Part shown: one piece after another, positions 28,251 to 36,806 of the stretch | Layout: every line of letters begins with the position of its first letter | Numbering within the stretch: position 1 is the first letter of the stretch | NCBI RefSeq assembly: GCF_028826155.1 | Contig: NZ_JAQGPN010000001.1 | Coordinates: 806,001-870,000, forward strand | Length of the DNA: 64,000 bases | Direction: 5' to 3' | From: Mesorhizobium shangrilense | GTDB lineage: Bacteria > Pseudomonadota > Alphaproteobacteria > Rhizobiales > Rhizobiaceae | Made by a program: the position numbers and the translations under genes | The notes under the pieces: generated by a model | The model's database searches: none | Seen by the model: only the letters and a program-made list of their open reading frames with translations | What the model was told of the DNA's origin: nothing

Positions 28251-29402
28251 CTAGTTGGAAAGAACCCACTTTCCGTCCTTTACGGTCACGAGGAACGCTG
28301 CGTCGTCGCCGACTCCCCATGGCCACTTCGGATCGGCAAAGGTGTAGATGCTGTGCACGCCAGGCACCTGGTTCAGCTTGCGCAGTTCGGTCGCTATCGC
28401 AGCTCGGAATTCCGGCGTGCCGGGTTTGGCGGTCTGCACCGCATTCTCCAGGGCCTCCGCGGCAAGTAGACCGGAATCGTAGCCGAAGCCGGAGACCGCG
28501 TCGACGGTGCCTTCACCGTGCTTGGCGTTGTACTTTGCGATGAAGTCCAGCGCGACAGGCTTGCGCGGCTCGGAATCCGGCAGGCTCTCGGCAACCGCAA
28601 TGGCGCCGATGTTCGCGTGGATTCCCTCGAGCGCCGCTCCGCCAAGGCTCAGGAAGTCCTTGTTGAACACGCCGTTCGAATTGTAGATCGGCCCCTTGTA
28701 GCCACGCTCGACAACGGCGACGTTCGCCAGGACGCCGGCAGAACCGGAAACCCCGAGGAAGATCGCATCAGGGTTCTTCGAGACGAGGCGCAGCACCTGC
28801 CCGGTCACCGAAGTATCGGCGCGTGCATACCGTTCGTCCGCGACGATCTCGAACCCGGCTTCCTTTGAAAGCGCCTGCAGGGTGGAAAGGTTGATGTCGC
28901 CCCATGCGTCCGAGAAGCCGAGGAAGCCGATGGTTTTGATGCCCTTCTTCTTCATGTCCGCTATGGTCGGAAGCATCCACTTGGCGGGCGGAGGCGGGAC
29001 GTTGAAGATCCATTCGTCGCGGGCATCGTCGAGCTTGACCGGAGCTGTCGGCATCAAAACGAGCTTCGCGGCAGACGTGATCTGAGCAATTGCGATCGCC
29101 GTGGGCGCCGTCGATGGCCCGATGATGAGGTCCACATTGTCCCCCTCAACGAGCTTTCGCGCATTGCGCGAGGCGACCGCAGGGTCGCTGGCGTCGTCAA
29201 GGACGATCACGTTCACCTTTTCGCCGCCAATGTCGGCCGGAACGGCAAGTTCGACCGCGTTCTTGAGCGCGATGCCCTGCGAGGCCGCAGGACCCGACAG
29301 AGAATAGATCACGCCGATCTTGATCTCGGCGAGAGCTGGGCTGGCGAGTGCAAGCGCGCCAATCGCGCATGCCGTCGTCACAGACACGAGTCTTGAAATC
29401 AT
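28251..29402 (-). CDS. Liv-type periplasmic binding protein (Sec-exported)
   Basis: The protein has 383 residues from ATG 29402. An ATG at 29420 overlaps the GGAGGAG ribosome site that serves the inner start, so the inner one is chosen. A Sec signal peptide (MISRLVSVTTACAIGALALA) ends at ALA before EIKIGVIYSLSGPAASQG, the start of a type I binding fold. A 116-bp gap separates it from livF upstream on the minus strand. It differs from the Tat-exported paralogue at 16.5-17.8 kb, so two separate uptake systems exist. The ligand is presumably the island's growth substrate. Confidence 0.92.
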   Translation of the reverse strand: MISRLVSVTTACAIGALALASPALAEIKIGVIYSLSGPAASQGIALKNAVELAVPADIGGEKVNVIVLDDASDPAVASRNARKLVEGDNVDLIIGPSTAPTAIAIAQITSAAKLVLMPTAPVKLDDARDEWIFNVPPPPAKWMLPTIADMKKKGIKTIGFLGFSDAWGDINLSTLQALSKEAGFEIVADERYARADTSVTGQVLRLVSKNPDAIFLGVSGSAGVLANVAVVERGYKGPIYNSNGVFNKDFLSLGGAALEGIHANIGAIAVAESLPDSEPRKPVALDFIAKYNAKHGEGTVDAVSGFGYDSGLLAAEALENAVQTAKPGTPEFRAAIATELRKLNQVPGVHSIYTFADPKWPWGVGDDAAFLVTVKDGKWVLSN

Positions 29403-29518
29403 TCTGTTGTGCTCCTCCATTTTCGGGACGGTTCCTCCGGCCCACTCGATCCCCCTCCGCTCCGTGACGGAACGGCAGGGCAGACTTGTGATAGGTCTTC
29501 AGGGGCGATCGTGACGCC

Positions 29519-30244
29519 TCATGCCGCTGAAGCACCTAGATACGTGCGCATGATGCGCGGATCGTGCAGCAGTTCGGCGGCCGGGCCCGAAAGCACGACC
29601 TCGCCGGTTTCGAGCACGTATCCGTGGTCGGCTGTCATGAGGGCGGCGCGGGCATTCTGCTCGACCAGCAGGATGCTGACCTCCATCTCGCGCAGTTGCG
29701 CGATGACGCGGAAAATCTCGCGCACGACAATCGGCGCCAGGCCCAAGCTCGGCTCGTCCAGCATCAGCAGTTTCGGTCGCGCCATGAGCGCACGACCAAG
29801 CGCCAGCATCTGCCTCTCGCCACCCGACAAGGTTCCGGCAATCTGGCTGGCCCGCTCGGCAAGCCGCGGAAACAGTTCGAATACACGCGAGAAATCCTCG
29901 CGGATGGAGGCGGCGCCTGTTCTGCGGCGGCTGAATGTGCCAAGCAGCAGATTGTCTCGAACCGACATCTGCGCAAACAGCTCGCGTGTCTCGGGCACGA
30001 GAACCATGCCCTTGCCGACACGATACTGAACGTCGTGGCGCTGCAGCGGCTCACCTAGAAATTCGGCTTGGCCATCAAAGGGCAGCAGGCCCATCAGCGC
30101 CTTTAGGAACGTGCTCTTGCCCGCGCCGTTCGGCCCTATGATTGTGACGATGCGGCCGGGCTCCATGTCGATCGACATGCTGCGGATCGCTGCGATCTTG
30201 CCGTAGCTGACGTTGAAGTTGGCGGTGCGAAGGAAACCCATCAC
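29519..30244 (-). CDS. livF: Liv-type ABC ATPase LivF
   Basis: The protein has 241 residues. Walker A GPNGAGKST, signature LSGGERQML and Walker B LLMLDEPSLGLAP identify the LivF type. It overlaps the permease-ATPase fusion gene by 4 bp (30241-30244), so it is the third gene of the island transporter operon. It supplies the second nucleotide-binding subunit; the first is fused to LivM in the preceding gene. Confidence 0.93.
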   Translation of the reverse strand: MMGFLRTANFNVSYGKIAAIRSMSIDMEPGRIVTIIGPNGAGKSTFLKALMGLLPFDGQAEFLGEPLQRHDVQYRVGKGMVLVPETRELFAQMSVRDNLLLGTFSRRRTGAASIREDFSRVFELFPRLAERASQIAGTLSGGERQMLALGRALMARPKLLMLDEPSLGLAPIVVREIFRVIAQLREMEVSILLVEQNARAALMTADHGYVLETGEVVLSGPAAELLHDPRIMRTYLGASAA

Positions 30245-32061
30245 GCGACCCCACCCAGATAGGCTTCCTGCACCTTCGGGTCGCGGCGAACATCCGCGGG
30301 CTTTCCGACCGCCAGCCGGCGTCCGAATTCGAGCACCACGACATCGTCGGCCAGGCCCATCACGAACTCCATATCATGCTCGACAAGCAAAATGGACATG
30401 CCCTTGGCGCGCAGGTGGCGCAGCAGATCCGCCAGCGCCTTCTTCTCCAGCGCGCGCAAACCGGCCGCCGGCTCATCCAGGATGACGAGGACGGGATCGG
30501 AAATGAGCGCGCGGGCAATCTCCAGAAGCCGCTGCGGACCGAGCGGCAGATTTCCGGCGAGGGCGAAGGGGTCGTCCGCAAGGCCGACCTCCCGCAGGGC
30601 CAGAAGCGCCTCACGCCGAAATGCCTCTTCCTCGGCGCGGTCGAGCCCGAGAATTGCGGCAGCGACCCCGGACCGCATCCGCCAATGCGCGCCAATCAGA
30701 ACATTGTCGAGCAGCGACAGCTGCGGCCTGAGCTTCACGTGCTGGAATGTCCGGGCGAGTCCCTTGCCGATCAGCTTGTGCGGTGGAGCGCCTGTGATCG
30801 GAGTCTCAACGAAGGAGACCGAGCCCGAGTTGGGAATTTTCAAACCGCTGATGAGATCGAACGTGGTGCTCTTCCCGGCGCCGTTTGGCCCGATCAGCGC
30901 GAGGATGGAGCCAGCGCGCACTTCGAAGCTGAGGTCGTCGACGGCCACAAGGCCGCCAAAGCGCTTGCCGATCCCCTTCAACTCCAGCAGAGGCTGAACA
31001 CTCGCCCGAGCCTGTTGGGCGCGGTCGAAGGCCAGTCGCTCTCCGGTCCGGAGCTCCGGAAGCGCTGGGTTCGGGCGCTTGGGAAGAACGCGCGCCAGTA
31101 GGGGTGAAAGGCCGCGCGGTGAATAGTGAATCAGCAAGATGAAGACGATACCGAACACGACAATCTCGGCGGTACCCGCGTCGAAACCGAGGCTGGGCAA
31201 GGTGTCCTGGATCCAATTTCGCCCGAGTGTGACAGCGGCAGCCCCGGCGACCGCGCCGAAGACGTGCCCAACGCCGCCCAGCACAGACATCAGCAAGATC
31301 TGCATGCTGTTGTTGAGGTCGAAACTGCTGGGCGCGATGAAACTCTGAGTGTGCGCAAAGAGCCAGCCGGCGAGGCAGCCAAGCTCGGCGGCCAGTACGA
31401 ACAGCAGAAGCCGCATGCGAAACGCGCTGATGCCGAGACTCTCGGCCAGCAAGACACCGCCTCGCAATGCGCTGATCGCCCTGCCCTGCCGAGATGACAG
31501 CATGCTCGCCGCCCCGAGGAGGGCAAGCACCAGCAGTGTCCAGACCAGGTAGTAGGTGCGCGCCGGTCGGTCGAAAACGATGCCGAACAGCGTGATGGGC
31601 GGGATATCACCGATGCCGCTGTGAGCTCCCAGATCACGGAGATTTCCGAAGACCATGTAGATCGCGACCGCCCACGCGAGCGTGGTGATAGGGAGATAGT
31701 GGCCGCCCAAATGAAGCGTCACTGCACCCATCAGAACCGCGCAGAGCGCGACCAAGCCGATGGCGCCAACCAGCCCCAGCCACGGATCGAAGCCGAGACG
31801 AAGCGTCATGTAGGTCGACGTATAGGCGCCGATTCCCATGAAGGCGGCCTGCGCGAAAGACGTCACGCCACCGGAACCGGTGAGCAGCACGAGGCCGAGC
31901 GTGGCAATGGCGTAGATTCCCACCAGGGTGAGCAGAAGTAGGCCGAAGGACCCGACGAAGAACGGCAGAATGCTGAGCGCCAAAACGGAGCCGATAAGAA
32001 GCATATTGTAGCGCGATACGGGCGACACCGGAGCGGACACCTTTCGATCAATGGTCGTCAC
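30241..32061 (-). CDS. LivM-LivG fusion: ABC permease joined to ATPase
   Basis: The protein has 606 residues. Residues ~20-315 are a LivM permease (TSFAQAAFMGIGAYTS block, ALRGGVLLAESLGISAFRMR coupling segment). After a hydrophilic linker, residues ~355-606 are a complete LivG ATPase with Walker A GPNGAGKST, signature-region LPLGPQRLLEIARAL and Walker B LVILDEPAAGLRA. The reading frame is continuous through the junction, so this is a genuine fusion and not two overlapping genes. LivM-LivG fusions occur in some proteobacteria and fix permease and ATPase at 1:1. Overlaps livH and livF by 4 bp each. Confidence 0.93.
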   Translation of the reverse strand: MTTIDRKVSAPVSPVSRYNMLLIGSVLALSILPFFVGSFGLLLLTLVGIYAIATLGLVLLTGSGGVTSFAQAAFMGIGAYTSTYMTLRLGFDPWLGLVGAIGLVALCAVLMGAVTLHLGGHYLPITTLAWAVAIYMVFGNLRDLGAHSGIGDIPPITLFGIVFDRPARTYYLVWTLLVLALLGAASMLSSRQGRAISALRGGVLLAESLGISAFRMRLLLFVLAAELGCLAGWLFAHTQSFIAPSSFDLNNSMQILLMSVLGGVGHVFGAVAGAAAVTLGRNWIQDTLPSLGFDAGTAEIVVFGIVFILLIHYSPRGLSPLLARVLPKRPNPALPELRTGERLAFDRAQQARASVQPLLELKGIGKRFGGLVAVDDLSFEVRAGSILALIGPNGAGKSTTFDLISGLKIPNSGSVSFVETPITGAPPHKLIGKGLARTFQHVKLRPQLSLLDNVLIGAHWRMRSGVAAAILGLDRAEEEAFRREALLALREVGLADDPFALAGNLPLGPQRLLEIARALISDPVLVILDEPAAGLRALEKKALADLLRHLRAKGMSILLVEHDMEFVMGLADDVVVLEFGRRLAVGKPADVRRDPKVQEAYLGGVA

Positions 32062-33107
32062 GCATGCTCCTCCTCGTCTTCAACCTCATGCCGCGCCCAC
32101 AGCCAGCGGGTGAGTACGATGGGAATGACGGCGAGAAAGACGATGATCTCCTTGAAGGAGCTGGCGAAGAACGAGGCGTAGGCCTCGACGAGGCCGACGA
32201 GCACGGAGCCCAGAGTGGCCAGCGGATAGCTGACGAACCCGCCAAGGACGGCCCCCACGAAGCCCTTGAGACCAATCATCAGTCCGGAGTCGTAGTAGAT
32301 CGTCACGGTCGGCGCGATGAGGATGCCTATGACCGCGGCGATCAGTCCGGCAAGGATGAAGGCGATACTGCTCGACCGCCGGGTCGATATGCCGACAAGC
32401 CGGGCGCCGTCGCGGTTGTAGGCGGTGGCGCGGAGCGCCTTGCCGGTTAGCGTGGCGTTGAAGAAAAGCGCAAGTCCGGCTGACAGCAAGCCAGCCATGA
32501 CCAGCACAATGACAAGCTGAGACTGGAACTGGAAACCGAAGATCGTCAGCGAACCGCCGAGGAAGGCAGCCGTCCGGACGCCTTCCGCGCCGAACATGAC
32601 CATTGCCAAGCCGGCAAGCGCGTAGTGAAGGACCAGCGCCACGATCAGAAGCGTCAGCGTCGAGGAGGTCTCGATGGGCTGGAAGACGACCCTGTACAGC
32701 AAGGGAGCGATGGGAACGACAACCGCCATCGCAACCAGGATCTGGCCCACCATATTCAGATCGACGCCCTGAAGCGCGACGACTAAGCCGACGGGCAGAA
32801 GCGGGATGACCAGCCACAGGAGCAGTGCCGTGGGGATTTTCCAATAAGTGCGCTCGCGGAGGAGCGACCAGCACTCGGCGCTGGCCGCCAGAACTGCCAG
32901 GACGCCAAGGATGTACACAGTGCCGGGGAGCTTGCCGTTCTGGATGGCATGCAGCGTCAGCGCCGAGAAGGCGATGAGATCGCCATAGGATGCGAAGATG
33001 ACCCTGGTCGTCGTGAAGACGAGCACGAATCCGAGTGCGAGCATCGTATAGATCGCGCCGTTTGCAATGCCGTCCTGGAACAGGATCGCCGCAATCTCAA
33101 AATCCAT
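32058..33107 (-). CDS. livH: Liv-type ABC permease LivH
   Basis: The protein has 349 residues, longer than the usual ~290. The N-terminus shows the LivH signature AIYTMLALGFVLVFTTTRVIFASYGD. An insertion around residues 60-105 includes a charged stretch (WSLLRERTYWKIP) and an extra hydrophobic helix, explaining the length. The coupling segment is AYNRDGARLVGISTRR, and the C-terminal half keeps FVGAVLGGFVSYPLATLGS. It is the first permease gene of the island transporter operon, about 125 bp after the unknown 176-residue protein gene. Confidence 0.9.
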   Translation of the reverse strand: MDFEIAAILFQDGIANGAIYTMLALGFVLVFTTTRVIFASYGDLIAFSALTLHAIQNGKLPGTVYILGVLAVLAASAECWSLLRERTYWKIPTALLLWLVIPLLPVGLVVALQGVDLNMVGQILVAMAVVVPIAPLLYRVVFQPIETSSTLTLLIVALVLHYALAGLAMVMFGAEGVRTAAFLGGSLTIFGFQFQSQLVIVLVMAGLLSAGLALFFNATLTGKALRATAYNRDGARLVGISTRRSSSIAFILAGLIAAVIGILIAPTVTIYYDSGLMIGLKGFVGAVLGGFVSYPLATLGSVLVGLVEAYASFFASSFKEIIVFLAVIPIVLTRWLWARHEVEDEEEHA

Positions 33108-33233
33108 CGCTTCGCCTTCTCTTATCGTCTCGATGTCGGCAGACCGTATTGGATCGTTCTGCGCCGCCTGAAGATGGAAATCGTACAGCCTTGTCAGGCC
33201 GCTCGACCCGAGTAGGACTCCGACGCCGCTCGC

Positions 33234-33764
33234 TCAATCAATCCGGACGAACTTGCGGATGCGGAAGACAAGACCCTCGACGTCGACGACGGTCGAAACC
33301 ATGGACCTGCCGTCCTCGGCGAGGCGGCGCAACACAGAGTTTTGTGCTTGGCCGTTCAGATGGTCGCGGCTGATGCGGTATTGGGTCCGCTGGTCCAGAT
33401 TGATCACCCGCACGAGCGCGTACGGCTGGCCGATTTCGAAGCGGCGCTCCCTGTCTCCGCCACTCGCCTTGATGCGCTTCTTGAAGTCCTCGACCTCCGC
33501 CGCGATTTCTGTTCCATTGGAAGGGCTCAAGATTTCGCGGACCGTATACGGCACCCATTCCGTGCTGTCGTAGGGCGCGGTGTAGCCCATTCGAATCTTG
33601 GGCCGATCACCATAGAGCACCTCATAGTCCTGCATCCGGTCCTTCACGGTGATTGTGATCACTTCCTCGCCAATCTCGTCAGGGACATGCTTCTTGAGGC
33701 TGTCGTCCCATACCAAGGAGCCGGCGAGATCGATCGTCCATGTCCCTTGGAAAGGGTCGTTCAT
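33234..33764 (-). CDS. Unrecognised 176-residue protein next to the Liv operon
   Basis: ATG 33764 follows a good GGAG/GGAAG ribosome site. The protein is soluble, with no signal peptide or cysteine. It begins with FQGTWTIDLAGSLVWDDSLKKHVPDEIGEE, resembling the first strand of a lipocalin-like or small beta-barrel fold, and ends with VDVEGLVFRIRKFVRID. No family can be named with certainty. It precedes the transporter genes in the same direction and probably is co-transcribed. A binding or helper role is only a guess. Confidence 0.65.
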   Translation of the reverse strand: MNDPFQGTWTIDLAGSLVWDDSLKKHVPDEIGEEVITITVKDRMQDYEVLYGDRPKIRMGYTAPYDSTEWVPYTVREILSPSNGTEIAAEVEDFKKRIKASGGDRERRFEIGQPYALVRVINLDQRTQYRISRDHLNGQAQNSVLRRLAEDGRSMVSTVVDVEGLVFRIRKFVRID

Positions 33765-34084
33765 CTTCCATTTCTCCGGCTGAATTCCGCGACCGCATCT
33801 CCCCCCGGTTCAGGAGGCCGATGCATTGTGCACGGGTGGCGACCATGCCGTCAGACGATACTACAGGCCCGCCGGTTTGGGAGATCACGCGGGCCGCTGG
33901 AGACAAAATTGCATTGACAATATGCCCCCTCCCGGGCCGCCGGATTATTGCATCCGCAAAATCCTCGGCGTTCGATTGACAGCCCGGCGCGGCAGCCTTT
34001 CTATCCCGGCCGAACTGCAATCGCCGGATCGCTGGACCTTGTCCCTGGCGCGCCGCGCAGGCGAATACGGGAGATGGTCTGGGA
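33765..34084. other. 320-bp divergent promoter region
   Basis: This gap lies between the minus-strand transporter operon and a plus-strand SDR gene, so it should hold two promoters. GCAT-TGACAAT-ATGC at about 33911-33925 is an AT-rich imperfect inverted repeat with a TTGACA inside, a possible operator for one of the island's regulators. No gene was found here. Confidence 0.4.
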
Positions 34085-34888
34085 ATGGATCTGGGAATCA
34101 AGGGCAGGCTGGCAGTTGTGACGGGCGGTAGCCGCAATGTGGGCCGCGCGGCGGCGGAAGCGCTTGCGCGCGATGGATGTCGCGTCGTCATCGTTTCACG
34201 TAACGCCAAGGATGCCCGCGACGTCGTCGACTCACTGACGGCGGAGGGCCATCACGCCTCGGCAATCGAAGGCGATGTCAGCCGGCATGAGGGCATTGCT
34301 CCGCTCTTCGAACGCATCAGGAAGGAGCACGGCGATCCCGATATTCTCGTCTACAACAATGGAGGACCGCCGGATTCCCATGTCGGAGCGGCGAGCGTCT
34401 CGGACTATCTTGCCGGCTACGACATCACGGTGATCGGCTTCATCCAGGCCGTCGAGGAAGTCGCCGGCCACATGAAGGAACAGGGCTGGGGACGCATCGT
34501 CACGCTTGGCTCGATGTGCGCCAAGCATCCGCACAGGGAAGTGCCGATGATCGTGCACAACATCGTTCGTCCGGCAGCGCTCGGCGCGTCGCGGACGCTC
34601 GCCAACGAGCTTGCCCCGTTCGGCATTACCATCAACACCATCGGCACCGGGCGCATCGACGGCGGTGAGAACGGCTCATTCCGCCGCACCTATCGCGCCA
34701 TCGCCGCCGAGCGGGGCCAGGACGGTGACGAGTTGATTGCGCAGTTGCTGAAGAGCTTGCCTGGCGGACGCGGCGGCAAGCCTGAGGAAGTCGGCGCCCT
34801 GTGCGCCTTCTTGTGCTCGCATCTCGCCGGTTTCATTACCGGCCAGTTGGTGATGTGCGACGGCGGCCAGAACAACACCCTCTATTGA
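34085..34888 (+). CDS. Short-chain dehydrogenase-like protein with altered active site
   Basis: The protein has 267 residues. The nucleotide motif is GGSRNVGRAAAEAL, NNGGPP replaces the usual NNAG, and the C-terminal block reads GFITGQLVMCDGG. The expected catalytic YxxxK is replaced by H158-N-I-V-R162 (MIVHNIVRPAALGASR), while the Ser at 143 remains. The same kind of replacement (SNxxR) is seen in a set of SDR-like proteins of unknown activity. It may bind a cofactor without classical dehydrogenase chemistry, or use another proton relay. It begins the rightward half of the island core, 141 bp upstream of the IclR gene. Confidence 0.85.
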   Translation: MDLGIKGRLAVVTGGSRNVGRAAAEALARDGCRVVIVSRNAKDARDVVDSLTAEGHHASAIEGDVSRHEGIAPLFERIRKEHGDPDILVYNNGGPPDSHVGAASVSDYLAGYDITVIGFIQAVEEVAGHMKEQGWGRIVTLGSMCAKHPHREVPMIVHNIVRPAALGASRTLANELAPFGITINTIGTGRIDGGENGSFRRTYRAIAAERGQDGDELIAQLLKSLPGGRGGKPEEVGALCAFLCSHLAGFITGQLVMCDGGQNNTLY

Positions 34889-35029
34889 GGTGACGAACAA
34901 CCCCGACAGGTTCCGCCGTCGAGCTGGATCGCGGCAAATTTGCGTTGTCGGACAACCCTATTATCCGCCCCGCGTTCTTGTCGACCTAGCGCCTCGATGG
35001 CATATTGCTGCTTCCAGGGAGGAAGCAGC

Positions 35030-35833
35030 ATGACTCGTGAACCGGTCAAATCCGCTGTGCGGGCGTTGGAAATATTGAAGCTGTTTTCCGAGGAGCGCCG
35101 TGAGCTGAACCAGAAGGAAATCATCGGACGATTGGGTTATCCGCAGTCGAGCGCAACCTTCCTTTTGAAGAGCATGGTGAGCAGCGGCTTCCTTTCCTTT
35201 GATCGGAAGACTCGGACCTATCTGCCGGCGCCCGAAGTCTATCGCCTCGGTGAGTGGCTCGAGAGTTTCGGCTACGAACAGATGTTCCGCAAGGGTGTGC
35301 TGACAGCCCTACTGGACGAACTCATTGCCGAGACCGGCGAGACGGCGTCGATCACCACTCAGAATGACATCTATGTTCAGTGGCATAGGATTGCCGGCGA
35401 CGATCCGGTGGCTTGTCGCCGAGTGGCGCAAGGCACTGCTTTGCCGCTGACTTGGTCTTCCTATGGCTACATGCTTCTGAGCCGGGAGAGCGACAGCCAG
35501 ATCGATCGGGTGGTCAGGCTCATCAACGCGCGCGAGGCTGAGCCGGCATACAAGCTGGATGTGGACCGCACGACCGCAGCGTTGCGCGCGGCGCGTTCCG
35601 ACGACGCGTTCTACATGATGAATTCACGCCTCGAAGGGGTTGCCTCGATTGCAGCCCTTCTCCCTGTGCGCGTCGCGGGCCGCAACGTTGCCGTGGGCAT
35701 CGGTGGGGACAGCGCTCGGGTCGGCCCGCGCCGCGACGAGTTTATGCGCAGGCTTACGGACACCATTTCCGCCTTTAAATCGGACCTCTTGTCCAACTTC
35801 TGCGAGGAACGCAGGCTGGCGCTCGCAGCCTAG
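35030..35833 (+). CDS. IclR-family transcriptional regulator
   Basis: The protein has 267 residues from ATG 35030 with AGGGAGGA just upstream; an ATG at 34940 is rejected. The N-terminal winged helix is KSAVRALEILKLFSEERRELNQKEIIGRLGYPQSSATFLLKSM, followed by the IclR effector domain (ELIAETGETASITTQNDIYVQW, ALLPVRVAGRNVAVGIGG). IclR proteins sense small organic acids or aromatic metabolites. Likely controls part of the island, for example the transporter or SDR promoter; target not shown by sequence. Confidence 0.93.
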   Translation: MTREPVKSAVRALEILKLFSEERRELNQKEIIGRLGYPQSSATFLLKSMVSSGFLSFDRKTRTYLPAPEVYRLGEWLESFGYEQMFRKGVLTALLDELIAETGETASITTQNDIYVQWHRIAGDDPVACRRVAQGTALPLTWSSYGYMLLSRESDSQIDRVVRLINAREAEPAYKLDVDRTTAALRAARSDDAFYMMNSRLEGVASIAALLPVRVAGRNVAVGIGGDSARVGPRRDEFMRRLTDTISAFKSDLLSNFCEERRLALAA

Positions 35834-35841
35834 CCCCACAT

Positions 35842-35869
35842 CTGAAGCGTAATGCCGCATTCGCTTCAG
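35842..35869. terminator. Bidirectional hairpin between convergent regulator genes
   Basis: CTGAAGCG at 35842-35849 pairs with CGCTTCAG at 35862-35869, and the stem extends inward with AATGC/GCATT around one bulged T and one central C. It spans the 32-bp gap between the IclR and GntR stops and includes the last bases of the GntR gene. Position suggests shared termination. Confidence 0.6.
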
Positions 35870-36639
35870 AACTTCATGACCCCGGTATCAAGGGAAATCG
35901 GAGCCTCGAGTTCGAGGCCCGCGATGAGATAAGCACGGCGGAAATCGCGAATGTGCTTGGTCATCCATTCACGCGCCGTTTTTCGGTCACGGGCGTAGAT
36001 CGCCTCAGCTATGGCCTTGTGCGCCTCATAAAGGCGGTGCCGCGCCTGCGGGACTTTCTGATAGAGATCGAGCGTCGCCGAGAACAGCAACGCGCTGATG
36101 GGGTCGACCGACAATTCCAACGCGGCGTTGCCTGCTGCCCGCGCGACGATCTTGTGGAACTCGATGTCATGAGCGATGACGACCTCGTCGTCCTCGATGC
36201 GGCTCTCAAGCTTCCGGACGCTTTCCATCATTTCTTCGGCGACTTCATCGGTGATGCGACTGGCGGCGAGATCGGCACAAAACGGCTCGATCTCCATTTG
36301 AACTTCCCAGAGATCGAGGAAGCTGACTTTCCGGAGGGCCATGGCTCGCGTGTTGTAGCGCGCGACCGCGCTCGGCTCCGGAACGGAAGCAACCAGCCGC
36401 TTGCCGCCGACGCGCTTCAGCAGGCCCGAATTCTCGAGTGATCGAATGCTTTCCCTGACGGTCGAACGATGGACGCCAAGCTGCGCCGACAGTTCGAGTT
36501 CCGTCGGCAGCATGTCCCCCGGCTTGATGCGGCCGCCGACGATCTCCTTCTCGATCATGTCGGCGACACGCTTGTAGCTGGGGGCTGTGTCGACAAGCGG
36601 CAGAGTGACGCCCTCGGGTCGAGCGGACGACGTTGTCAT
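35866..36639 (-). CDS. GntR-family regulator, FadR/FCD type
   Basis: The protein has 257 residues behind an AGAGGATT site. Winged helix: YKRVADMIEKEIVGGRIKPGDMLPTELELSAQLGVHRSTVRESIRSLENSGL. The all-helical FCD effector domain follows, with the metal/ligand residues typical of the family (DIEFHKIVARAAGN, ARHRLYEAHKAIAEAIYARD). FCD regulators usually respond to hydroxy- or keto-acids, which fits an island producing such acids. It lies 167 bp downstream of the SMP-30 gene on the same strand and may share its transcript. Confidence 0.93.
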   Translation of the reverse strand: MTTSSARPEGVTLPLVDTAPSYKRVADMIEKEIVGGRIKPGDMLPTELELSAQLGVHRSTVRESIRSLENSGLLKRVGGKRLVASVPEPSAVARYNTRAMALRKVSFLDLWEVQMEIEPFCADLAASRITDEVAEEMMESVRKLESRIEDDEVVIAHDIEFHKIVARAAGNAALELSVDPISALLFSATLDLYQKVPQARHRLYEAHKAIAEAIYARDRKTAREWMTKHIRDFRRAYLIAGLELEAPISLDTGVMKF

Positions 36640-36806
36640 GGCAATCCTCTGTCGAATGGGTTCTCATGTGGCGCGGGCATCTATGCCTGCAAGGCTGGCA
36701 CGGAGATTGCCCGGCAAGCCGTCAGTCACTTGCCGGTATGCATGGGTCCTGCAGAGCATAGACGCTCTATGACCAGCCAACCGGAAAGGACCTCAGTTGC
36801 CGTCGA

